Of a stretch of 64,000 bases of DNA, positions 43,490-50,716 are shown in pieces. This DNA comes from CAXTKD01 sp964244885 (GTDB taxonomy: Bacteria; Pseudomonadota; Alphaproteobacteria; Sphingomonadales; Sphingomonadaceae). Positions within the stretch are counted from its first letter, which is position 1; every line of letters begins with the position of its first letter. Both the position numbers and the translations under genes were made by a program. The stretch covers positions 58,244 to 122,243 of the forward strand of contig CAXTKD010000009.1 of assembly GCA_964244885.1 (NCBI GenBank), written 5' to 3'. Under the pieces are notes generated by a model. That model was not told the origin of the DNA. It worked only from the letters and a program-made list of their open reading frames with translations, and did not search any database.

Positions 43490-44758
43490 ATGGCAACCGA
43501 CGTCACCATCCCGCCGCTCGGCGAATCGATCACCGAAGCGACTGTCGGGCAGTGGCTGAAGAACATCGGCGACGCGGTGAAGGCCGATGAGCCGCTGGTC
43601 AGCCTGGAGACCGACAAGGTCGCGGTCGAGGTTCCGGCGCCCGCCGATGGCGTGCTGCTGGAGCAGGCCGCCAAGGTCGGCGACACGGTCAACGTCGGCT
43701 CGGTGATCGCGCGGCTGGAGGCGGGCGGCAAGGCCGCCGCGCCGGCGCCTGTCTCCGCGCCTGCGAAGGTTGCCGAGGCGCCCAAGGTGGTTGAGGCGCC
43801 TCCGGCTGCCGCCCCGGCTCCGGCCGCGCCTGCGGCAGCTTCGGTTGGCGAGACTCCTGACGCCATAGCCCCAGCGGTTCGCCGTCTGCTCGGTGACTAC
43901 AATATCGACCCGTCGTCGGTTGCGGGCTCGGGCAAGGACGGACGGCTGACCAAGGCCGACGTGCTCGGCGCGATCGACAACGGTAGTGCAAAGCTAGTTC
44001 AGCCTGCGTCGAAAGCCGCTGCCGCGCCTACCGCGGCTGCGCCAGCGGCGAAGGGCGAGCGCCGCGAGGAGCGGGTGCGGATGACGCGCCTGCGCCAGAC
44101 GATCGCGCGACGGCTCAAGGAAGCGCAGAACACCGCCGCGATGCTGACGACGTTCAACGACGTCGACATGACCGAGCTGATGCGCGCGCGCGAGAAGTAC
44201 CGCGACCTGTTCGAGAAGAAGCACAGCGTCCGCCTGGGCTTCATGTCGTTTTTCGTGAAAGCCTGCACGATGGCGCTGCGCGAGGTGCCGTCGGTCAATG
44301 CGACGATCGAGGGCGATGAGATCGTCTATCGCGACTACGCCGACATCGGAGTCGCGGTGTCGTCGCCGGGCGGCCTCGTCGTGCCGATCCTGCGCGACGC
44401 GCAGGATTTGAGCTTCGCCGGCACCGAAAAGGCGATCGCCGACTTCGGCCGCCGCGCGCGCGACGGCCAGCTGAAGATCGACGAGATGCAGGGCGGCACC
44501 TTCACGATCTCGAACGGCGGCGTCTTCGGCTCGCTGATGTCGACCCCCATCATCAACCCGCCGCAGTCCGCGGTCCTCGGCATGCACCGCATCGAGGAAC
44601 GGCCGGTGGTCAAGGACGGCCAGATCGTGGCGCGCCCGATGATGTACCTGGCGCTGAGCTACGACCACCGCTTGATCGACGGCCGCGAGGCGGTGACGTT
44701 CCTCGTGCGAGTGAAAGAGGCTATAGAGGATCCGGCTCGGCTGCTGCTGGATATGTGA
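43490..44758 (+). CDS. sucB: Dihydrolipoyl succinyltransferase (E2 of OGDH)
   Basis: 422 residues: one lipoyl domain with the lipoylated Lys in SLETDKVAVEVPAP, an Ala/Pro linker, the peripheral subunit-binding domain (IAPAVRRLLGDYNIDPSSV), and the catalytic core ending LALSYDHRLIDGREAVTFL (His-Asp pair). A single lipoyl domain and the succinyl-type core agree with SucB/OdhB. It follows sucA by 18 bases with GAAGGA ahead. Only one base separates it from the DUF433 gene. Confidence 0.97.
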   Translation: MATDVTIPPLGESITEATVGQWLKNIGDAVKADEPLVSLETDKVAVEVPAPADGVLLEQAAKVGDTVNVGSVIARLEAGGKAAAPAPVSAPAKVAEAPKVVEAPPAAAPAPAAPAAASVGETPDAIAPAVRRLLGDYNIDPSSVAGSGKDGRLTKADVLGAIDNGSAKLVQPASKAAAAPTAAAPAAKGERREERVRMTRLRQTIARRLKEAQNTAAMLTTFNDVDMTELMRAREKYRDLFEKKHSVRLGFMSFFVKACTMALREVPSVNATIEGDEIVYRDYADIGVAVSSPGGLVVPILRDAQDLSFAGTEKAIADFGRRARDGQLKIDEMQGGTFTISNGGVFGSLMSTPIINPPQSAVLGMHRIEERPVVKDGQIVARPMMYLALSYDHRLIDGREAVTFLVRVKEAIEDPARLLLDM

Positions 44759-44759
44759 G

Positions 44760-44996
44760 ATGAACTGGCGCGATCAAATTCATTCCGATCCGGCCGTGCT
44801 TGTCGGCAAGCCTGTCGTGCGGGGGACGCGGATTTCAGTCGAGCTTATCCTCGAACTCATGGCCGCCGGCTGGACGGAAGACAAAATTCTGGAGGGCTAC
44901 CCCCGGCTCACCCGGGAAGGCATTCGCGCTGCCGTCCAGTTCGCCGCCGATATGGTGACCGAGGAACGGGACCTGGCCAGCAAGCGTGCCGCCTGA
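44760..44996 (+). CDS. DUF433 protein, probable antitoxin
   Basis: 78 residues: MNWRDQIHSDPAVLVGKPVV then RGTRISVELILELMAAGWTE, the defining DUF433 pattern, a small helix-turn-helix-like fold. In many genomes DUF433 genes directly precede a PIN-like DUF5615 gene and are regarded as antitoxins. Here the downstream PIN-like gene overlaps by 11 bases, fitting a toxin-antitoxin pair. It starts one base after sucB, inside the TCA operon, so it is transcribed with housekeeping genes unless it has its own promoter. Confidence 0.85.
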   Translation: MNWRDQIHSDPAVLVGKPVVRGTRISVELILELMAAGWTEDKILEGYPRLTREGIRAAVQFAADMVTEERDLASKRAA

Positions 44997-45369
44997 CCGG
45001 AATCTGGTTGCGGACGAATGCGTGCATGCCGGGACGGTTCGGCTGTTGCGCGAGGCGGGATGGGATGTCCATTCCGTCATCGACGACTTACCAAGCGAGT
45101 CCGACTACGACGTTCTGGCGAGAGCAGTTGAACTCGATGCCGTTCTTGTCACCAACGACCGGGACTTTGGCGAACTGATCTTTCATCGTGGCAGGCGCCC
45201 GCCTGGGTGCCTGCTCTACATTCGAATACGCGACCTCTCTCCTGAAATCGTTGCCACGCGGCTGCTCGCAGCGCTGGACGACCCGAAGGTGAGAGGCCAA
45301 ATGGTGGTGATCGAGCGGGACGGCGTCCGTTTTCGCGCCTTTCCCGCGACCGGAGAAAATGATGGCTGA
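44986..45369 (+). CDS. DUF5615 PIN-like protein, probable ribonuclease toxin
   Basis: 127 residues with a PIN-like core: NLVADECVHAGTVRLLREAG (acidic pair D-E near the N-terminus), SVIDDLPSESDYDVLARA, and VTNDRDFGELIFHRGRRPPG, whose D-x-D is typical of DUF5615. PIN domains are metal-dependent RNases; these acidic residues would bind the metal. The start is GTG 44986 inside the DUF433 gene. The 3' end overlaps the lpdA start region. Activity and targets are inference from the family. Confidence 0.82.
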   Translation: MPPDRNLVADECVHAGTVRLLREAGWDVHSVIDDLPSESDYDVLARAVELDAVLVTNDRDFGELIFHRGRRPPGCLLYIRIRDLSPEIVATRLLAALDDPKVRGQMVVIERDGVRFRAFPATGENDG

Positions 45370-46756
45370 TTACGATTACGACGTGCTGGTGATCGGCGCC
45401 GGGCCGGGCGGTTACGTCGCGGCGATCCGGGCGGCGCAGCTGGGGCTGAAGACGGCGTGCGCCGAGGAGCGCGAGACGCTGGGCGGCACGTGCCTCAACG
45501 TCGGGTGCATTCCGTCGAAGGCGCTGCTCAATTCGTCCGAGCTTTACGCCGAGGCGTCGTCGGGGGCGCTGGCGAAGTTTGGCGTGAAGATGGAGGGCGT
45601 CAGCCTCGATCTCGATGCGATGCATGCGCAGCGTATCGGCGCGGTGACGGGCCTGACCGGCGGCATCGCCTTCCTGTTCAAGAAGAACAAGATCGACTGG
45701 CTGAAGGGCAGGGCGACCTTCACCGCGGCGGACACCGTGACCGTCGGCGGCAGGAGCGTCCGCGCCAAGAACATCGTGATCGCGACCGGATCGTCGGTGA
45801 CGCCGCTGCCCGGCGTGACCGTGGACAACGAGGTGGTGCTTGATTCGACCAGCGCGCTCGAGATCCCGAAGGTGCCGGAGCATCTGGTCGTGATCGGCGG
45901 CGGGGTGATCGGGCTGGAGCTTGGGTCGGTGTGGAAGCGTCTCGGCGCCAGGGTCACGGTCGTCGAGTTCCTCGACCAGATCCTGCCGGGCATGGACGGC
46001 GAGGTCCGCAAGGAAGCGGCCAAGCTGTTCAAGAAGCAGGGGCTGGACATCAAGACCTCGACCAAGGTCACCAAGGTCGAGCGGAATGGCGCGGGCGCGA
46101 CGCTGACCGTCGAGCCTTCGGCGGGCGGTGCCGCGGAGACGATCGAGGCGAGCCATGTGCTGGTGGCGATCGGGCGGCGGCCGAACACCGAGGGGCTGGG
46201 GCTGGAAGCCGCGGGCCTTGCGCTCAACAAGCGCGGGCAGATCGAAACCGGCCACGACTTCTCAACCCCGGTGCGCGGCGTGTGGGCGATCGGCGACGTC
46301 ATTCCCGGCCCGATGCTGGCCCACAAGGCCGAGGACGAGGGTATCGCGGTCGCCGAGAATATCGCCGGGCTGACGGGCCTGGTGAACCACGACGTCATTC
46401 CATCGGTCGTCTACACGCACCCCGAGATCGCGGGCGTCGGGCTGACCGAGGAGGACGCAAAGGCCCGCGGCGAGGTCAAGGTCGGCAAGTTCCCGATGAT
46501 GGCGAACAGCCGCGCCAAGGCGATCCTCGACACCGACGGCTTCGTCAAGGTGATCGCCGACGCCAAGACCGACCGCGTGCTCGGCGTATGGATCATCGCG
46601 ACGCCCGCCGGCACGATGATCGCGCAGGCGGCGCAGGCGATGGAGTTCGGCGCCTCGTCGGAGGATATCGCCTACACCTGCCACGCACACCCGACGCACA
46701 ACGAGGCGGTCAAGGAAGCCGCGATGGCGGTTCTGGGCAAGCCGATCCATGTCTGA
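45362..46756 (+). CDS. lpdA: Dihydrolipoyl dehydrogenase (E3)
   Basis: 464 residues. FAD flavoprotein that reoxidises the lipoyl groups of 2-oxo-acid dehydrogenases. FAD-binding VLVIGAGPGGYVAAIRAAQL, redox cysteines in GGTCLNVGCIPSK, NAD-binding VIGGGVIGLELGSVW, and the C-terminal His-Glu in AHPTHNEAVK. Two ATGs, 45359 and 45362; the second is six bases from GGAG and is preferred. It overlaps the PIN-like gene by eight bases and bdhA by eight, so it is tightly packed. Confidence 0.96.
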   Translation: MADYDYDVLVIGAGPGGYVAAIRAAQLGLKTACAEERETLGGTCLNVGCIPSKALLNSSELYAEASSGALAKFGVKMEGVSLDLDAMHAQRIGAVTGLTGGIAFLFKKNKIDWLKGRATFTAADTVTVGGRSVRAKNIVIATGSSVTPLPGVTVDNEVVLDSTSALEIPKVPEHLVVIGGGVIGLELGSVWKRLGARVTVVEFLDQILPGMDGEVRKEAAKLFKKQGLDIKTSTKVTKVERNGAGATLTVEPSAGGAAETIEASHVLVAIGRRPNTEGLGLEAAGLALNKRGQIETGHDFSTPVRGVWAIGDVIPGPMLAHKAEDEGIAVAENIAGLTGLVNHDVIPSVVYTHPEIAGVGLTEEDAKARGEVKVGKFPMMANSRAKAILDTDGFVKVIADAKTDRVLGVWIIATPAGTMIAQAAQAMEFGASSEDIAYTCHAHPTHNEAVKEAAMAVLGKPIHV

Positions 46757-47537
46757 GCTCAAGGGCAAGACGGCGGTCGTCACCGGATCGACCAGCGGCA
46801 TCGGCCTCGCGTCGGCGCGCGCGCTGGCGGGGGCGGGGGCGAACGTCCTGCTGAACGGCTTTGGCGACGCGGATGCGATCGAGGAGCTGCGCGTGGGGAT
46901 CGAGCGCGAGTTCGGGGTGACGGCGCGCCACTCGGCGGCCGACATGTCGAAGCCGGACGAGATCGCCGCGATGATCGCCGGCGCCGAGCGTGATTTCGGC
47001 TCGGTCGATGTGCTGATGAACAACGCCGGCATCCAGCACGTCTCACCTATCGAGGACTTCCCGGTCGACAAGTGGGACGCGATCATCGCGATCAACCTGT
47101 CCTCGGCCTTTCACGCGATCCGCGCGGTGGTTCCGGGGATGAAGGCGCGCGGCTGGGGACGGATCGTCAACACCGCGTCAGCGCACTCGCTCGTCGCCTC
47201 GCCGATGAAATCGGCCTATGTCGCCGCTAAGCACGGGCTGGCGGGGCTGACCAAGACCGTGGCGCTGGAGCTCGCGACCTTTGGCATCACCGCCAACTGC
47301 ATCTCTCCGGGCTATGTCTGGACGCCGCTGGTCGAGAGCCAGATCCCCGACACGATGGCGGCGCGCGGCCTGACCCGCGAGCAGGTGATCAACGACGTTC
47401 TGCTCGAAGCGCAGCCGACCAAGCAGTTCGTCACCCCGGAGCAGGTCGCCGCGCTGGCGCTGTTCCTGTGCTCGGACGCGGCGGCGCAGATCACCGGCGC
47501 CAACCTGTCGGTCGACGGCGGCTGGACCGCGAAATAG
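46749..47537 (+). CDS. bdhA: 3-hydroxybutyrate dehydrogenase
   Basis: 262-residue short-chain dehydrogenase. NAD-binding VVTGSTSGIGLASARAL, MNNAGIQHVSPIEDF, and the Ser-Tyr-Lys catalytic set in SAHSLVASPMKSAYVAAKHG. The AGIQHVSPIEDFP and LEAQPTKQFVTPEQ segments match bacterial D-3-hydroxybutyrate dehydrogenases, which link poly-3-hydroxybutyrate breakdown to acetoacetate. It is last in the TCA operon and overlaps lpdA by eight bases, coupling storage-polymer use with central metabolism. Confidence 0.88.
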   Translation: MSELKGKTAVVTGSTSGIGLASARALAGAGANVLLNGFGDADAIEELRVGIEREFGVTARHSAADMSKPDEIAAMIAGAERDFGSVDVLMNNAGIQHVSPIEDFPVDKWDAIIAINLSSAFHAIRAVVPGMKARGWGRIVNTASAHSLVASPMKSAYVAAKHGLAGLTKTVALELATFGITANCISPGYVWTPLVESQIPDTMAARGLTREQVINDVLLEAQPTKQFVTPEQVAALALFLCSDAAAQITGANLSVDGGWTAK

Positions 47538-47571
47538 CGAACCCGATCGTCGCTCGCGCGTTCTCGGCGGC

Positions 47572-47769
47572 ATGCCGTCGAGCGTCATCCGCAGCTTCGA
47601 TTACCGTCCGGCCGAGCAGGAACTCGACATCCTGTTCGTCACCGGACGGCGCTATGTCTATCACGGCGTGCCGGGCGAAATGGCGGAGGCGATGCGCGGC
47701 GTCCGGTCGAAGGGCGAATATTTCAACCGCCACGTCCGCGACCACTTCCGCTTCACGCGCCTGCGGTAG
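47572..47769 (+). CDS. KTSC-domain small protein
   Basis: 65 residues: MPSSVIRSFDYRPAEQELDI, FVTGRRYVYHGVPGEM and SKGEYFNRHVRDHF are the complete KTSC domain (named after Lys-Thr-Ser-Cys in lysyl-tRNA synthetase-linked copies). Function unknown. It follows bdhA by 34 bases in the same direction and converges on the response regulator, with 12 bases between the stops. Confidence 0.82.
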   Translation: MPSSVIRSFDYRPAEQELDILFVTGRRYVYHGVPGEMAEAMRGVRSKGEYFNRHVRDHFRFTRLR

Positions 47770-47781
47770 CTGCCGCGACCG

Positions 47782-48171
47782 CTAGACCATGTCGAGGCCG
47801 TTCGACCGTTCGGCGATCACCCGGCCCATGGCGTCGAACAGGTCCTTCATCGCCACGGGCTTCATCAGGACGTCGTTGGCGCCCGCCAGCAGGCATTCGG
47901 CGCGCATGTTGAGGCTGGTGTCGGCGGTCACGACGACGATCGCCAGGTTGGCCTTCGCGTCGGTGCGGGCGCGGATGTGGCGGATCGCGGTCCGGCCGTC
48001 CATGCCGGGCATGCGAAGGTCCATCAGCACCATGTCGTAATCGTTCTCTTCGATCATCCGGAGGCCGGTTGCGCCGTCCTCGGCCTCCGCCATGGTCACG
48101 TCGGCGACGCTCAGCATGTCGCGGACGACGCGGCGGTTCATCGCGTCGTCTTCAACGAACAGGACGCGCAT
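47782..48171 (-). CDS. Single-domain response regulator
   Basis: 129 residues, a receiver domain only. Acidic pair in VLFVEDDAMNRR, phospho-acceptor Asp in VLMDLRMPGMDG, conserved Thr/Lys in VVVTADTS and LMKPVA. No output domain, so it probably acts by protein contacts or within a phosphorelay (DivK/CheY-like). It lies 39 bases after the histidine kinase on the same strand and is its likely partner. Confidence 0.93.
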   Translation of the reverse strand: MRVLFVEDDAMNRRVVRDMLSVADVTMAEAEDGATGLRMIEENDYDMVLMDLRMPGMDGRTAIRHIRARTDAKANLAIVVVTADTSLNMRAECLLAGANDVLMKPVAMKDLFDAMGRVIAERSNGLDMV

Positions 48172-48210
48172 GGCCGCTCTCCTCCGTCGTCTTGCCTGCT
48201 TCGCGTCGTG

Positions 48211-50655
48211 TCACGCCGCGATCGCTCGCGTGTTTGGCGCGCCCGAATGGATTCGCGCAAGCGCCGCGATCAACTCAACCACCGCGATCGGCCGCTTGAG
48301 GATTTGCGCCGCCCCGGCGTCGCGGAGCGCGGCGGCCGTGGCCTCGTCCGGCATTTCGACCGCCAGCAGGGTCAGCCGCAGCGGCGTGCCGTGCTGGCTG
48401 GCGACGAGAGCCTCGACCGCCCGGCGAGCGTCGCCGTCCGCGCTGAGCGAGGCGAGGTCCGCCACGATATGGTGAACGCGGTCGAGCGCCGAGGCCGCGA
48501 CGGCCTCGTCGGGGGCCACGCCGCGAACGCGGCCCGCCGCGCCGGCGATCGACGCGGACAGAATGCTGCGCGTCAGCGCGTTGCCGTCGACGACCAGCAC
48601 GCTCGCCTCGGCGAGCGTCGACGGCCAGGCGGTGGTGTCCCGCTCGGCCTCGGCGGAGCTGCCGAGCGGCAGGCGCACCGAAAATGTCGATCCGCGCCCG
48701 ACCTCGCTCTCGACGGTGACGTCGCCCCCCAGGGCTTGCGCCAGCTCGCGGCAGATGGCGAGGCCGAGACCCGTGCCGCCGTGCCTGCGAGTCAATTCGC
48801 CGTCGATCTGGTGGAAGGATTCGAACACCACCTGGAGCTGCTCGGGGGCGATGCCGATGCCGGTGTCCGCGACGCGGATTACCAAGTCCTCGCCAACGGC
48901 CGCGGCAGACAGTCGCACCGAGCCGCGATCGGTGAACTTCACGGCGTTCGACATCAGGTTGAACACGATCTGGCGCAGCCGCCGCGCATCGCCGACCATG
49001 CGGGCCGGGCAATCGTCAAGCGCCAGCTCGAAGGCCAGGCCCTTCGCCCGGGCCTCGTCGCCCCACAGCCGGGCGACGCCGTCCAGGATGGGGTGAAGCT
49101 CGATGTCGCTCTGCTCGACGGTCAATTTGCCCGTCTCGATCTTGGCGACATCGAGGATGTCGTCGACGAGCGCCTTCATCATCGTCCCCGCGTCGTGGAC
49201 GACCCGGACGCGGTCGCGCTGCTCGCCGGCGAGGCTGCGGTCGTGGAGCATGACCTGGGTCATGCCGAGGATGCCGTTCAATGGCGTGCGGATCTCGTGG
49301 CTGGTGGTGGCGAGGAAGCGCGTCTTGGCGGTCAGCGCCTTGTTGAGCTCGACGTTGACGTCGCTCAGCGTCGCGTTTGCGGCGCGCACTTCGTTGCGGC
49401 TGCGGCGGATCGAGAAGAAGGCGAGCATGGTGCCGATCACCACCACGGCGGCGACGCCGAGCGCGCCGAACAGGATAGTCGACCGAAGCTTGGCGCGCGA
49501 GCGCTCCAGCGCGATATCGCGCTGCAGCTGGCCGGCCTTGAGCTTGGTGATCCGCAGCTCCTGGTTGGCGAAATCGAAGCGCGCGCCCATCAGCGAGGCG
49601 TTGGTCGAGGCCGCGACCTCGCGAGCCTGATCGTCGAGGCGCTTGAAGGCCGCAAGGTGGACGAGCGCCCGTGCGTTGTCGCCGGTGGCGCGGTAGAGCT
49701 TGTAGGCGGTGTCGTGGAACTCGCGATAGGGGACGGTTGTCGCCGACAGGTCGGCGCCAGCGAAGGTCCGGTCGAGGTCGGCGGCGGCGGCGGCGCGGTT
49801 GTTGCGGGCCAGCGCGATCTGCGCCTTCACGCCCCACAGGAAGGGTTCGTCGCCCGTGTCGAGGCCACGCGCCAGCGTCAGCGCATGATCCGCCGTCGCA
49901 TCGGCCTTCGCAAGGTCGCCCGCCCAATATTCGGCCGAGGCGATGTTGTTGAGGACGCGAACCTCCAGGACGGGGCTTTGTACCTCGCGCGCCACCGCCA
50001 GGGCGCGCCGGTAGTGCGTCTCCGCCTCGCGGAAACGGCGCATTTCCTTCAGGGTGTCGCCGAGGTTGTTGTAGGCCGCGATCGTCAGCGCCGGGTCGCC
50101 TTTGTAGACCTCCGCAGACTGGGCGTAATATTTGAGGACGCGCGGGTAATCGCGCGCGTCGAAATAGATCGACCCGATGAATTGCAGCACCTTGGCCTGC
50201 GAGCGGGCCTCCCCGAGCTTGCTGAAGATGCCATAGGCGGTTTGCGCTTCCGCCAGCGCTTCGGGCAGCCTCCCCGTCACGGAATTGATCGACGCATCGG
50301 CGAGCAGCAAATCGCCGTGGAGCTTGCTGTCGCGGTCGAGCCGGCTGACCGTGGCGATCGCCGAGGCGATGATGGGACGAGCGTCTTCGGACTTGTTGAC
50401 GCGATTGAGCGCCTCGCCCTGCAGCCACTGCGCTTGCGCCAGCGAAAGCCGCCGGTCCCGAATGGCCGGAATGGATTCGGCGAGCCTGGCGGCCGCCGCC
50501 GCATGGACGAGCGCCTTGTCGGGCTCCGCCATCATCGAGCGCTTCGCCTCGCCGAGCTCGGCCTCGAAGGCCGTCGGCGCGTCCGCGGCAATCACCGGTG
50601 CGGCGAAGACCAGGACAAGGGCGGCAAGCGCGAACTTGATATGCATCAATGGCAC
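48211..50655 (-). CDS. TPR-sensor histidine kinase with receiver-like tail
   Basis: 814 residues. Signal peptide (FALAALVLVFAAPVIAA), about 350 residues of periplasmic tetratricopeptide-like repeats (for example AYNNLGDTLKEMRRFREAET), one membrane helix (FGALGVAAVVVIGTMLAFF), coiled linker, HisKA with phospho-His in TTSHEIRTPLNGILG, and a HATPase domain (NLMSNAVKFTD, ADTGIGIAPE, GGTGLGLAI). The last ~120 residues look like a receiver (SVLVVDGNALTRS, VADLASL, ILKRPI) with only one of the two N-terminal acids. GTG 50655 has AGGA six bases ahead. The periplasmic TPR sensor suggests detection of an envelope protein or peptide. Confidence 0.9.
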   Translation of the reverse strand: MPLMHIKFALAALVLVFAAPVIAADAPTAFEAELGEAKRSMMAEPDKALVHAAAAARLAESIPAIRDRRLSLAQAQWLQGEALNRVNKSEDARPIIASAIATVSRLDRDSKLHGDLLLADASINSVTGRLPEALAEAQTAYGIFSKLGEARSQAKVLQFIGSIYFDARDYPRVLKYYAQSAEVYKGDPALTIAAYNNLGDTLKEMRRFREAETHYRRALAVAREVQSPVLEVRVLNNIASAEYWAGDLAKADATADHALTLARGLDTGDEPFLWGVKAQIALARNNRAAAAADLDRTFAGADLSATTVPYREFHDTAYKLYRATGDNARALVHLAAFKRLDDQAREVAASTNASLMGARFDFANQELRITKLKAGQLQRDIALERSRAKLRSTILFGALGVAAVVVIGTMLAFFSIRRSRNEVRAANATLSDVNVELNKALTAKTRFLATTSHEIRTPLNGILGMTQVMLHDRSLAGEQRDRVRVVHDAGTMMKALVDDILDVAKIETGKLTVEQSDIELHPILDGVARLWGDEARAKGLAFELALDDCPARMVGDARRLRQIVFNLMSNAVKFTDRGSVRLSAAAVGEDLVIRVADTGIGIAPEQLQVVFESFHQIDGELTRRHGGTGLGLAICRELAQALGGDVTVESEVGRGSTFSVRLPLGSSAEAERDTTAWPSTLAEASVLVVDGNALTRSILSASIAGAAGRVRGVAPDEAVAASALDRVHHIVADLASLSADGDARRAVEALVASQHGTPLRLTLLAVEMPDEATAAALRDAGAAQILKRPIAVVELIAALARIHSGAPNTRAIAA

Positions 50656-50716
50656 CCGTGTTCCTAACCGGGCGACGCTAGCCGTCCATGGTTAACCAAG
50701 GGTAAATATTAACACC

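Noticed and set aside
47977..50667. Long open frame on the plus strand opposite the histidine kinase
   Set aside because: Its product is an Arg/Gly/Val-rich composition with no fold-like pattern, typical of the antisense of a GC-rich gene. The kinase on the minus strand has complete domain motifs.
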